From: Hydractinia symbiolongicarpus
Taxonomy: Eukaryota > Cnidaria > Hydrozoa > Anthoathecata > Hydractiniidae
Assembly (NCBI RefSeq): GCF_029227915.1
Contig: NC_079889.1
Location: 10,788,001-10,852,000 of the forward strand
Direction of reading: 5' to 3'
Length of the DNA stretch: 64,000 nt
Positions 1 to 10,195 of the stretch are shown here, one piece after another. The stretch's first letter is position 1. Every line of letters starts with the position of its first letter. The notes below the pieces were generated by a model, which ran no database searches, was not told the DNA's origin, and was given only the letters and a program-made list of their open reading frames with translations. The translations under genes were made by a program, and so were the position numbers.

Positions 1-4
1 AAAT

Positions 5-318
5 AGTGGCTGTAGCTTAGTGGTTATAACTCTCGCACTTAGTGCGGGTCACCACCCTTGATGGCGATTTAGTATGGGCGAGTAAATGTTACCATAGGCT
101 TAGGTCAATACAAGCCATATGAGGGAAGCTGGGGGGACGACTCACTATGTGAGCTGTTGAATGTTGCTAAAAGTTGCTGAGAGTTGTCTGATTTGAAAAA
201 AATCAGCATTAAATATTCTAGGACTTCCTATATAAGCCCTGGTCTTTCCTGGAAATAATAAACAGGGTATATATATCCCTTGATATTTGTGAGGCTAGCC
301 ATGTAAAATATGCAAAAA
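5..318 (+). mobile_element. tRNA-derived SINE, family 1, copy 1
   Basis: The copy starts with a tRNA-like head carrying a pol III A box (TAGCTTAGTGG at 13-23). The B box region is decayed. The body ends in a GGAAATAATAAACAGGG block and a TTTGTGAGGCTA block. The same order of blocks is seen at 46804-47157, where the B box is intact, so this is a dispersed family. It lies in the intron after exon 2 of the amine oxidase gene, antisense to that gene. The left edge is close to the window edge, so the exact 5' end is uncertain. Confidence 0.72.
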
Positions 319-397
319 GAAATTATGCTTTTATCTTATACAAACTGTCAGAAAGAATAATTGTCTGTACAGCACACAAAGAAATGATATTTCTTAC

Positions 398-1468
398 TTT
401 TGTTAGACTCCACTCTTCCTCTTTCGAACTTGAAAAGTTGACTGATAACGTAATCATATCTAGATGTCTCAAATGTGCATTTCTGGGATATGTAAATGTA
501 ATGTCTGTATAAAACTCCCCTCTTCTCCTTTGTACAGATCCACCCGGTGCAAAAAAATTAAATCCGGCTTTAAACGCTTCGTCAAACGTATTATATTTTT
601 GCAATATCTCGTATGTATCTTTAAACAACGGCCATAAATATTTAGCTGCGTCTTTGTAGAGATTGCGTGATTCTGGATTTCTAGTTAATGTTGCTGCGTC
701 TGGTATGTATGGCAGAGGATTTTTCCGGTCAGTAAAATTAGCAATGTTGTGATATTTCGGCATGGGAATTGGTCCAACAATGTAATAAGTTATGTTATAG
801 GGAGCGTGGACTATAGTAACTATAGCTCTCCTTTCAGGTTTTTTTCCATTTTGATCTAAATATTTCAATGCATCAAGTTTATCAGGCAGGTACAATTCTA
901 CTGAATGGATGAAATGAAGGTTCTTGATAGTGTAATTTCCCTTCGGTTTGATATCAAAATTTTTCTTAATGTAACTGATGACCATATTGATTTCTTTTGC
1001 GTTAAGCTCGTGAAAGATATCATTCTTCTCAATTATATTCGGTTGAATAGTCACGCTACTATCTTTGCAAGACAACCAATCATTTTTCCTTACGTTTAGC
1101 TTTTTACAAGTGCATGACGCTTGCTTGGTAACAGCGTACACAATAAAAGTAATGACCAGAAAAAGTAGAATCACAATAATGACAACCAATGCTTTGATGA
1201 TTTTGGATTCCCTCTTTGGTCCATTTTTTCTCTTCTGAAAAGCTACAAAACATAATATTTAATCAACTATACTTTTAACATTTTTTTTCGATGTTTTTCA
1301 TTCAAACGAGGCGGATGGTAAACATGTCGCGCAGAAATTTAGAAAAGGCTCAAAACTATTTCTTAAAATACAACTATAAGCACCCACGTGTTTATTATTA
1401 ATTAAAAGTACAAAACAAACAAGAAATATTCCTTACTTACCCACTTTCTCTTGCTCCATAAGCTCCAT
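398..1468 (-). CDS. Membrane copper amine oxidase (AOC3/AOC1-like), 5' exons only
   Basis: Two exons are seen: 1441-1468 (nine codons plus one base, ATG at 1468, donor GTAAGT) and 398-1242 (acceptor TTTTGTAG, donor GTAAGA). Together they give 291 codons in frame, ending at a phase-0 donor, so the gene runs off the left edge. The predicted N terminus is a short, basic cytoplasmic stretch followed by a hydrophobic anchor (about residues 31-50), as in a type II membrane protein like AOC3. Downstream come features of the amine oxidase N2 and N3 domains: ELYLPDK, YLDQNGKKPERRAIV and YYIVGPIPMPKYH. The catalytic domain (topaquinone tyrosine, copper histidines) is outside the window, so oxidase activity cannot be judged. 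Family members deaminate primary amines at the cell surface. Vertebrate AOC3 and AOC1 are about equally plausible relatives. Confidence 0.85.
1243..1440 (-). other. Intron 1 of the amine oxidase gene
   Basis: AT-rich, with donor GTAAGT at the 1440 side and acceptor TTTTGTAG at the 1243 side. Nothing else is recognised. The stretch 1470-1880 upstream of the gene is AT-rich spacer. It contains an isolated CCCGTGGAAAAATCCAC hairpin near 1684, which resembles the 3' hairpin of the Helitron-like repeats described elsewhere in the window. Confidence 0.5.
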
Positions 1469-1889
1469 ATTCTCTTTCCAGTTTAAAATTAAATTTTTTC
1501 ATAAATTCTTTTAACGTTGTAATAATTATAAATAATTAATTAGATTAATTATTAATTAGATTAGAACTCACTTGTGTATTTTATTGGTCAATTATTTTTA
1601 AGTTCTTTTGTTTTTGTAGTTGTTGTAATTATTCTCGTAAGCTTTGAGCTAGTTTAGTTAATTAAATATTTTAACAATAAAACCCGTGGAAAAATCCACT
1701 TAAATTAATGTGCTTTATGGGCTTCTTATCACAAAATGGTTTGTTAATAATTTCATTAAGACAGCTGAAAAATTAAAGTCAAAGAAGCAATCAATTAAAA
1801 CTTTTGAACGAAATTAACAACTATATTAATAAACGTTAATTGCCTTGTGACTTTACCCTTGTAATAATTTATAACAAAGCTCTCGTCAC

Positions 1890-2318
1890 GGTAAACTTAA
1901 ATTCGCATTCAATAAAAGTTACCATATCATTTGGGTTAATACCCTCTAAAATGAGGTTATTTTCGCGATCAAACTTGGGTAGCCACAGGTCTCCATACAC
2001 CGCAAGCGTGGGATAATCGCTAATGTGTTACACCTCGTTGCCATTCAGGGTAATACGAAGGAACCAACGCCTTGCCGATATTATTGATAATGGTGCGTTT
2101 TTTATTGGTAGTTGTCACTTCTAAGTCAAGCAGTAACTTGATACTTCCTGGAAAAATGACCTCGTTTTGAGTCATGCTGGGAATATCAACGTATAAGTCT
2201 TCGTTTTGATTGTTGAGGGTGTGTTACTTATCTGAATACGCTGTTTCTTACCCTTGAGGCCAAACAGCTGTTTCATTTCTGCGTAGGGATTGAGTTTGTC
2301 TCCAAATGCGTTACTCAT
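1890..2318 (-). pseudogene. Broken ORF of a virus-like or Polinton-like element (capsid-like, uncertain)
   Basis: A minus-strand reading frame starts at ATG 2318 (MSNAFGDKLNPYAEMKQLFG) and continues in pieces, in different frames and with internal stops, to about 1890. The pieces DIPSMTQNEVIFPGSIKLLL and YGDLWLPKFDREN recall a protein family I remember as recurrent in cnidarian genomes and suspect is structural and virus-like. That assignment is from memory and weak. Frameshifts and stops show the copy is dead. The start lies only 30 bp from the start of an oppositely oriented broken ORF at 2349, a compact divergent arrangement unlike the host genes here. Confidence 0.35.
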
Positions 2319-2348
2319 ATCCTTTATTTATATAGGGAATTTAAATAA

Positions 2349-2914
2349 ATGCCAACGAACCCAATGTTCGAACCAGATATTGTGGATGAGGAGGGACGTC
2401 CAGAGGATGGTACTCCATCAATACCAAGGCCAACGCAAGGCCAGTACCAACCCCAAGAGAACAACAGGTTCCGGGAGACAAACGTTCTGAGCTTAAGGCA
2501 GATACACTAAAATCAAAGGTCGATAGCCTTTACGATCGTCTTAGGGAGAATTTGGGGAATCCTACTGCGAGATAATACGATGCTTTCAGGGAAGCATCTT
2601 TTTTCAACGATGTAGATATTGCGGAAGCTATTACAAAAGAGAGGGGTAGGTGGCCATCTGTTAAGTTAAATGCCGTTGATGCCATGGGTTTCCCAGACTA
2701 TACAACTACACCCAACAAAAGGGCAGCGGTCCAGGCATTTGGGCAAGAGGTTGATGATTTTGTGAAGAAGGCCAAGGAGAAGGGTAATGATACTGAATTG
2801 GATACTTTTATCAAGAAAGCCGAGAAGTTGCAGATGACACGGAAAGCCTTCTCGAAGATACTTCGTTGGGTGGCGGCGAAGTTTTGTCACCAAACGCGAG
2901 AGAAGAGGACTTAA
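2349..2914 (+). pseudogene. Broken ORF, divergent partner of the virus-like ORF
   Basis: A plus-strand ORF begins at ATG 2349 (MPTNPMFEPDIVDEEGRPED), changes frame near 2490, has an in-frame TGA or TAA-type break near 2573, and continues to 2914 with a charged, probably helical segment (EVDDFVKKAKEKGNDTELDT). There are no introns. I do not recognise the product. The 30-bp spacer shared with the minus-strand ORF contains two TTTATTTATA/TAAATAA-like TATA-type stretches that could have served as a bidirectional promoter. The composition is less AT-rich than the flanks. Best read as a decayed piece of an integrated element. Confidence 0.4.
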
Positions 2915-2949
2915 CCTCGAACTGCAGACCTTATGGGGAAATTTGAAGC

Positions 2950-3185
2950 AACTGATAATATATTAATAGTAATATATTTTTTTGTTTATAGTTATTGATT
3001 GGTTGGTTTAATTTAGTTTTAGGTTGGTTGATTGTTTGGTATGTTGGATAAGTTGTTAGTTTGTTGGTTGATAAGTTAGTTGCTTGATTTATTTGTTTAT
3101 AGGTTCATTGACTGGTTGGTTGGTTAGTTTAATTTATTTGTAGGCTGGTTGATTGGCAAGTTTGTTTGGATGTTTTTTTAGTAAT
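2950..3185 (+). repeat. Degenerate TTGGTTGG-type low-complexity repeat
   Basis: About 230 bp built from variations of GTTGGTTGATTGGTTTAATTT on the plus strand, with no open frame. It immediately follows the broken virus-like ORF. From 3190 to 3660 there is only AT-rich sequence with a few short CTAAAAGTTCGCTTT repeats (3395-3500). Confidence 0.6.
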
Positions 3186-3659
3186 GTTGTTTGTTGAATA
3201 ATATAAATATTCTAGGCTACGTTTCAACAGCTACAGCTGTCATCGACGTGCAATGATCGTAATCATCTTTGGCTATTTATTATTTGAAGAGATAATTAGA
3301 CAATCGAATTTAAGCAATTAGATCACAGCAATTAAAATAATTAACTTTTTCACGGACCCAGATGGAAGCAATTGATTAAAATCTTTCCTTTTTCTAAAAG
3401 TTCGCTTTATGTAATGTTTCTTTTTCTAAAAGTTCGCTTTTTTGTTACATTTGTCCCGAAACATTTTTTGCACTTTTTTCCTAAATGTTCGCTTTCCGAA
3501 GTGCGGGTAATCATATTTCTAGAAGTTGATAGGAAATACTATTGATATGAGTATTTCTGTCTATACTATTTATGGTTTCTTTTACTTTTTTGCTGTCCAA
3601 CTACAATCTCGGTCTATGATCTTTTTATTGTCCCAGTCTATAACATGATCATTCTTCCA

Positions 3660-4610
3660 ACTATGGTCCGCAAGTTTAATTTTTGTCTTTATCTGCGTTG
3701 CGTACGGCTCTTTTGTGCTCTTTCACACGTTGTTTGAACATTTGTTTTGTTTCACCGACATAAACAGCACCACAATCCTTACACGGGATTTTGTAGACAA
3801 TATTACATTGTTTCTCTAGACATATTTTGTCTTTCGGATGCGACAGTATACTACGTAGCGTGTTTTTAGATTGAAACACTGGCTTTGTTTTATGATCTTT
3901 AAATACCCGACGAAGTATGTTACTTGTCCCTGGTACATATGTCATACACACTGTGGCTACAGGTTAATTTTCCGCATCTTCCCCGTCACTGCTCTTATCA
4001 GTCCTGTTCATGATTTTCCTCTCAACCTTTTTAATGGTCTGTCGCGAGTACCCATTTGCAAGTAAGGCGTTGTTTATATGGAGATAACTCTTTCTTTCGG
4101 TCATTCTCTCCACTGACTACATTGGCTGCTCTGTCCAGTAATGAGGACACTACACTTTCTTTGCAAGACATTTGGTGATTAGATGTGTAGTTGAGATATT
4201 GATCAGTATGAGTTGGTTAGCGGTATACTGATACTGATAAGTTACCACCGTTGTGAGACACTGGAGTGTCTAGGAAAGAAAGCGTACCGTTCTTCTCGTG
4301 TTCAATTGTAAATTAAATCTTCGGATGCAAATTATTGATATGTTCATAAAATACGTCTAGATTTGCTCTTTTTATTATTAAAAAGACGTCATCAACAAAT
4401 CTTTTTCAAACAATTGGAGCGTGATCTGCAGTTGTTAAAGCTGTAGTCTCATGAGCCTGCATATATATTTCAGCTACCACAGAGGATGTTGGGCCACCCA
4501 TAGCCACACCGTCAGTTTGCGTAAAGAAGTTACCGTCAAATAAATACCATGTTTTTGTAAGTACAACACAATTGTAAGTACAAAGAATATATCCCTATTG
4601 ACAAACTAAT
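3660..4610 (-). mobile_element. Degenerate Penelope-like retroelement (RT plus GIY-YIG endonuclease)
   Basis: Reading the minus strand from about 4610 down, translated pieces match a Penelope-like reverse transcriptase: DGVAMGGPTSSVVAEIYM, then a RFVDDVF box (the catalytic DD region), then HEKNGTLSFLDTPVS and SVYR..PTHTDQYLNYTSNH. Several in-frame stops interrupt this, including one just before RFVDDVF. The downstream part, open over 3676-3951, is a GIY-YIG endonuclease fragment with CNIVYKIPCKDCGAVYVGET and a following KQRVKEHK, including the conserved Y...Y and the R of the active site. RT followed by GIY-YIG is diagnostic of canonical Penelope elements. The copy is 5' truncated and dead. 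Confidence 0.88.
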
Positions 4611-5408
4611 GTCCTTGGTCCACGTTTTGCTGATGTAAAGGTAAAGTTTGGAATGATGAACTTCAATTTTATATCTTCCATCTATCGAATGCATCCGTAT
4701 GTAGCTTTAGATTACGATCTTTTTAATTGTCAAAACACCGAGCAAGAAATTTATGACGCATCAACAGATCGGTTAACTAAGCTTAATGAGTTTGTCCAAT
4801 CTAAACTTGACAATATGGCAGATAATAAAAGATAATGAAACAGTTAGGGAATATAAACCTCTTTATTTGAGAATATCAACATTTAAATAAAAACCTGGTA
4901 TCAACTTTAAGAAAAAAAAACAGTCTTTCTGGAACCTCCACCAGGGATGAGTTGACTACTAATGTACAATGTTTGATAGGGAAAAAATGTCATCTTTAAC
5001 TTGATGTCAACATTCACATCTTGCCTTTTAGAACCATACTTTAAGGTTTAGTAATAAACAAAAATTTAAATGGACGGATGTAGGGTAATGAAATAAAAAG
5101 CTTTTATAACAACTCCAGCTGAAATTTCATGAAATTTTAGGCAACTGATAATTTCACATAGGGAGATAATAATAGTTTAAACTCATTTCCCTGGGCCTCT
5201 TTGTTCCTTTATCAGACTCTTATCAGGGGAGAAATGTTAGTTCTGGAATGAGGTTTGTAAAAATTGGTTATAATTGGGATATTTAAGCAACATCGAGGCT
5301 CGACCGAAAATTAAAGTTGCTTATAAATATATTCTTTCTTAAATATATTTTTTCGCTGGATTATTCATTCAAAGATACAATTAAATGACATGCCACTGTA
5401 ATACAACA
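4611..5408. other. Intergenic stretch without recognised gene
   Basis: AT-rich sequence. A 60-codon plus-strand frame at 4653-4835 has no recognisable domain and probably arises by chance or from the edge of the Penelope element. No tRNA, tandem repeat or splice-supported exon was seen. Confidence 0.4.
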
Positions 5409-5665
5409 TTGTTCTTAGTAAGTAACGAAAAGTTTAGTTCCTCAGGAATTGTCCCCTCCAACTATAACTATGTTACATTACCACCAGAGATACGTAAGGC
5501 ATTGCTCTAACTTGCTTGCCTGCTACACAAGCTGGTTTACGATCAGTAAATGGCTCAAATAGGCTGATAACATTATATTTAAATTGCGTCAGAGTGGGGA
5601 CTCGAACCTAATACCTTATGATTTACACGTTAAATGCTATCATCTCCGCATGTAAGTAATCTCAG
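5409..5665 (-). mobile_element. tRNA-derived SINE, family 2, copy 1
   Basis: On the minus strand a B-box-like GGTTCGAGTCC lies near 5590-5602. It is followed downstream by a body containing AGGCAAGCAAGTTAGAGCAA and GGTAATGTAACATAGTTA and an end block with GTTACTTACTAAG. The body is repeated at 18572-18778 with the same orientation and end. The head is only partly tRNA-like, because the A box is poorly preserved. This is a different family from the SINE at 5-318. Confidence 0.65.
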
Positions 5666-6019
5666 GCAAAAGTAACAAGGTCATATGTTTCAAATGAGTT
5701 TAATACTTGTTTCACTGAGAAATGATCATGGGCGCACAACCTCGATCCCAGGACCCGTTGTTTCTTTTTTTATATCATAAGACAAGACGAACGTTTTCGT
5801 CAGACCTGTTAATAAGCGCAGCGTGATGAGAGACAAAAAGTTTTGGGGACGTGGTTGCATGGACGCGATGTGTGAAACTTTACGATTTTGTAAACATATT
5901 AGTGGCGAAAGACAAAAGTAATGAAGAATTGTCAGTTGACCATTACAAAGGACTAAAATTTTAATATTAATTGATTTTGGAAAACCTTTAGAAAATTTGA
6001 TCAACCAATGTTTTAACAA

Positions 6020-6082
6020 AGTCAGTAGCTCAGTTGGTAGAGCGGGAGACATTTCCGACGTGGGTTCGAACCCCACCTGGCT
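6020..6082 (+). tRNA. tRNA-like sequence (pseudo-tRNA or SINE head)
   Basis: A clear A box (TAGCTCAGTTGG) with a GCTC/GAGC D stem, a B box (GGTTCGAACCC) with a 5-bp T stem (GTGGG/CCCAC), and a mostly paired acceptor stem. The anticodon arm is too short: only 16 nt separate the D and T arms and they do not form a normal stem. It is therefore a damaged tRNA or a tRNA-derived element rather than a working tRNA, and no isotype can be assigned. Confidence 0.45.
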
Positions 6083-6456
6083 TAATCTTTATATATTTGT
6101 TTGTGTTGACATATCCTTATCTTTTTCTAGGCAAAATAAACAAACATCATTTTAAATTATTTATTCTATTTTTATTTGACTAAAGTCACTATCCTTTGTG
6201 ATTAACAGCAGCTGATGCGTGCACCATTCGTTTTAAATTCGGGCAAAAACATTATTTGAGAAAACAATTCCAATTTATACACAAAAAATCCTGACCATAA
6301 AAGTAAGTGGCGAAGTCGGTTAGCGGGTCAATGCAGTGCATCGCGTTAATGTATGCGATATCTTATTAACTTTATATCATATTGACCTGAAATTTAATTA
6401 TTACGTGGAACAGAATTTTTAAAAGGCATAAGCTTTTTCACTCTATTTGACAGGGG

Positions 6457-6533
6457 ATCAGTGGCGCAGTTGGTTAGCGCGTTGCACTCTAAACGAGTGA
6501 TCACTGATTCGGTGGTTCGAACCCGCCACTGGT
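6457..6533 (+). tRNA. tRNA-like sequence with abnormal anticodon arm
   Basis: The acceptor stem pairs over 7 bp (ATCAGTG with CACTGGT, one T-G wobble). The D stem is GCGC/GCGC and the T arm is GGTGG-TTCGAAC-CCGCC. The central part does not fold into a standard 5-7-5 anticodon arm: the only plausible stem (CACTC/GAGTG) leaves a 5-nt loop. It may be a pseudogene, a tRNA-derived repeat or an unusual tRNA. A weaker partial tRNA-like stretch precedes it near 6308-6345. Confidence 0.4.
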
Positions 6534-6654
6534 AATACAAACATAATTCTGGGATCGAATTAATCTCGATAATAATAAACTAAGCTGTGAGTATGTGATG
6601 AGCCTTCGTATACATCTCTCTCAAATCTAAATGTTAATGTGGAATAGTCTCAAT

Positions 6655-6990
6655 GTTGAATAGTCTGAACAGTCTCAGTCGCTGTAAGCAACGTTCGTTC
6701 GAAATAGTCTCAGTCACTCTAAACAACGTTCGTTCGAAATAGTCTCAGTTAGTCTAAGCAACGTTCGTTCGAAATAGTCTCAGTCACTCTAAGCAACGTT
6801 CGTTCGAAATAGTCTCAGTTAGTCTAAGCAACGTTCGTTCGAAATAGTCTCAGTTAGTCTAAGCAACGTTCGTTCGAAATAGTCTCAGTCACTCTAAGCA
6901 ACATTCGTTCGAAATAGTCTCAGTTAGTCTAAGCAACGTTCGTTCGAAATAGTCTCTGTTACTCTAAGCAAAGTTCGTCCGCCATTGTCT
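6655..6990 (+). repeat. 35-bp minisatellite, about nine copies
   Basis: The unit contains AACGTTCGTTCGAAATAGTC followed by one of two variable decamers, CAGTCACTCT or CAGTTAGTCT. The two variants alternate imperfectly along the array, which suggests a 70-bp higher-order unit. Edge copies are degraded. There is no coding potential across the array. Confidence 0.9.
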
Positions 6991-7159
6991 CAGTTGATCT
7001 GTAGAAGTAAGCAGAAAATAGGAAACAGTCAGGATTCCACATCCTGAACGCAACTTCAAATGTAGTTGCCGAGTTGACAACAAGAAAAATAAAAAAGTGG
7101 GGAGTCTTACTTAATTTTTATACTCTTTTTTTTAAAAAAAATAAAAAAAAAATCCTAAA

Positions 7160-7369
7160 AAATGCACAGTGTAACTTGTTGATATGCAAAACACTTGAAA
7201 GGAAAGAGCATGTTCTAACTGAATATTTGGAACAACTTGAATCCATTCACAACAACATACATTTTTTTGTTGTTGTTATGAATAAATTTAAGCCATTCCA
7301 TAATCCAGTTAAATCATGTTCTTTTCCTTCAAATGTCTCGCACATCAACAAGTTACACTGTGCATTGAA
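7160..7369. repeat. Imperfect inverted repeat, about 52-bp arms (hairpin or MITE-like)
   Basis: The left arm at 7160-7211 contains AATGCACAGTGTAACTTGTT. The right arm at 7314-7369 contains its complement AACAAGTTACACTGTGCATT. The arms agree over roughly 50 bp with about 85 percent identity, around a 100-bp loop. The open frames across this region (7074-7451, 7470-7829) have no recognisable domain and look like chance frames. Confidence 0.7.
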
Positions 7370-7829
7370 GGAAGGCATGTGGTTTAAGTACATTGTGGAA
7401 ATTTGTACCCGCAAAAATCTTACGCCCTATTCACGTCCTGCTTCAAAGTAACACGTGCGATAAGAGAATTTGCTACATTTTCCAAAATTTAGCGTCACAG
7501 AAGATCATACTATGGAACATAGTTCAAGCCAAGTTCGTTGGAGGAATTTACACGGTAACCGAAATTACATGCACACTAACTTCCTAAACTGCCACCCCGT
7601 ATTGAACACACCCTTTATGAAAATAAAAAACGTGCCTGAGTTCTGCAAATTAAAAATAAAAAGTTTGTCTGGGAGAGGTTTGACAACCCGTTTTGGGAGA
7701 TTTTATCCCCTTACATCCTGCTTCATGACAAACCTGAAATTTTTTTGCCTTCTTCAAAATTTCAATTGTTACATTTTCAGACTAAAACAAGTGAGCAAAG
7801 CTTACGAATTGTTTTCGCAACTGGGTTAA

Positions 7830-8439
7830 AAAACCCTCCCTTACAATAAATTAGGAGGGAAAAACCGTGAAGCTAAAACAAAACTTGTAATATTTGCATT
7901 TGAAAATAATTTAAAAACGACAATAAAAACTAAGCCTTTTGTCTTAACAATAAAATAGCTCCTTCTGTTAAAAATTGACTTTGCAAGCTTGGTGAATTGA
8001 GAGACATGTTTTGTAACATTCGTATACGGAAATTATTTAATAGTGAAATAAAAGCGATGAACACTTTGTACTCAATCGGTGTTCCAAAATAAACAGTTTC
8101 AAAGTAAGGCTGCAGCTGTATGTAATCAATTTAATTTATACATAAAAATATCACTGTATTACTTTTAGTGAGCCGTTACAAAGAAACATTGAAATTTTCC
8201 ATTGTAGGAAAGTAATATGTTGCTTGGATTAATGAAAAAAACAATTTACGGAATAGTATACCAGAAAACCTTACCATTTTAGCGCTTTAATTTGATTGGA
8301 CTCACAAGACAAAAATATATCCCTTAAAATGCAAACAAGACGATCGATAATAACTCGTTTTTATGCTTGTTTTGACGTCACTCGCCGAGGATAAGGTAAA
8401 ATGCCGAGATCTTTAGAAAGTTGTATTTAATGTCAGACA
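7830..8439. other. Intergenic AT-rich stretch
   Basis: Only a short hairpin (CCCTCCC...GGAGGG near 7836-7861) stands out. No gene, tRNA or long repeat is visible. Confidence 0.4.
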
Positions 8440-9020
8440 GATGCTCACTAAACCACAATAAAGTTTTATATCCACAATGCGCTGTATTAATATCAAGTAC
8501 AGTTGAATTATAAAAACCTTAAATTTTCAACCGGATATTGTAATTAATTATGACAATATTTTTTATTTAATTTTTTTAACACTTTTTTCCTATTTTTTAT
8601 ACAATCATAGGTTGTTCCATAAGCTATTAGAGCATATCTTTGTTGGAAAAAAATCATTCGCAAAATGAAATTTTCGTTAGTTACACAGCTCATGGAATAG
8701 ATAGTAGAACGAAAATGTAGTCGTAAGTTATGTTAAGATATTATACGCGAGAATAATACACAAACTGCTATGTTATTGTCAACTACAGTTGAAGCATAAA
8801 AACTACGTATTTTCAACCGGATACTGGAACTTATTTTCATAAAAATAATACAACTTGAAGATTGCATTTTTTTTTTTTTTTTTTTTTTTTTTTGCTTAAT
8901 TTATTCTTTTTTTTTTATTCATTCATTTGCAAGAATTGGTTGTTTCAGAAGCTATCAGCATCAATCAAATTGTCGTCGGTTACAAACCTCACGGAAAAGG
9001 TTGTAGAACTGTAAGCCATT
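8440..9020 (+). repeat. Diverged tandem duplication, unit about 310 bp
   Basis: Blocks in the first copy (CAGTTGAATTATAAAAAC, TTTTCAACCGGATA, ATAGGTTGTTCCATAAGCTAT, ACACAGCTCATGGAA, AGTAGAACG) recur in the same order in the second copy from about 8755, with CAGTTGAAGCATAAAAAC, TTTTCAACCGGATA, TTGGTTGTTTCAGAAGCTAT, ACAAACCTCACGGAA and TGTAGAACT. A run of T at 8867-8893 lies inside the second copy. The duplicated unit is non-coding and its origin is unknown. Confidence 0.6.
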
Positions 9021-10195
9021 TTGCCCGAGTTAGTACCATGAGTTTTAATAAATTTTCGGAATATTTATGACAAGAGATACTAAAATTAATGTGTCAAACC
9101 TCGTGCTTATTATCATTTTGAGCTTTTTGTCTTTCAAAATATATTTTCAGGACCTACTTTTGCATTTATTTTTATGGCAAAGTGCTTCTACACAAGGAAA
9201 CATAAAGAACGCTAAAAAAGTTAAAAAAATGGAAATGGGTCTGTAAGCAATGCAGTGATTTGCAGAATCCAATAACTTCAAGAGTAAAGGCAAGCTGAAT
9301 TATTATTTTATAATATTTATTTTTATATTTATTTTTATTCAATCGCTTCTATTTTTCTTTTTGTATAGCGGAGCGAAAATTTTTATACATGTTTTACTTA
9401 AAATTTATACGAATGTCATTAAGTCGAATTTTATTGAAAACCTTCCACTCATTAAAACCTACCTAGCCTTTTTATACTTTCCACACTTTTGCTGTATATT
9501 CCCAAAAATGTTTTGCCTTAATCGCCCCAGCTAGTGTATAAAACAGTCCCCGACACCATCACTCAAACCTTCTAACTCAAAAAAATACCCCAAATCATGA
9601 TCAAAAGTGACGCTACCTGACGCACATGCAAACCTACGCATTCCACAAGTACTCATAACCACATACCTTTATCAGCAAGTTCTCGAGTTACTTTTAGACA
9701 AAACTGGATCAAAGCGACAATCCATGGTGGATAAAATAAAAAAAAATAAGTAATTTTTAATCGAACGGAAATAACTCGAGAACTTTCTGCTTTATATAAT
9801 ATGCCCATATATTTCTATGATATATAATGTTGCATAACCAGCATTCCATACCAAAAACGTGTTATTTCGATTGATCGTCATCTAAAAAAAAATTGGGAGG
9901 AACTAAAAAGATGTATCATTAATTATAAATAAAATAACTTTTTTCATAAAGACAGTAGGTTTAAATCACTATGGCCTGATGAAATAAACCTTCCATGAAG
10001 CTTGATAGGATGAGGATGAAAAAGTGTGGAGTGAACAAAAACTACCATTTTTCATCAAAATATATCAGATTAAATTACACAAAAAAATGTGAATATCCTA
10101 AGAATGTGTCTAACTTTAGAGTTTCCATCCTAAGTAGAGCATTGTGAACGTTTGGTTTTTTAATTCTTTGTTAACTCATATAAATTTTTATCTTA
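9021..10195. other. Intergenic AT-rich stretch
   Basis: No gene model is supported. A pair of inverted short motifs (GTTCTCGAGTTAC near 9679 and AATAACTCGAGAAC near 9771) is the only symmetry noticed. Confidence 0.4.

Noticed and set aside
5726-6076. 116-residue minus-strand frame starting MGFEPTSEMSPALPTELL
   Set aside because: The start is the antisense of the tRNA-like B box region, a typical false protein, and the remainder has no domain.
6655-6990. CRISPR-like regular repeat array
   Set aside because: Repeats are head-to-tail without unique spacers in a eukaryotic genome, so this is a minisatellite.
9676-9787. CTCGAG-centred inverted motif pair as a regulatory site
   Set aside because: Only about 13-16 bp per arm in AT-rich DNA, with no third copy or gene nearby.
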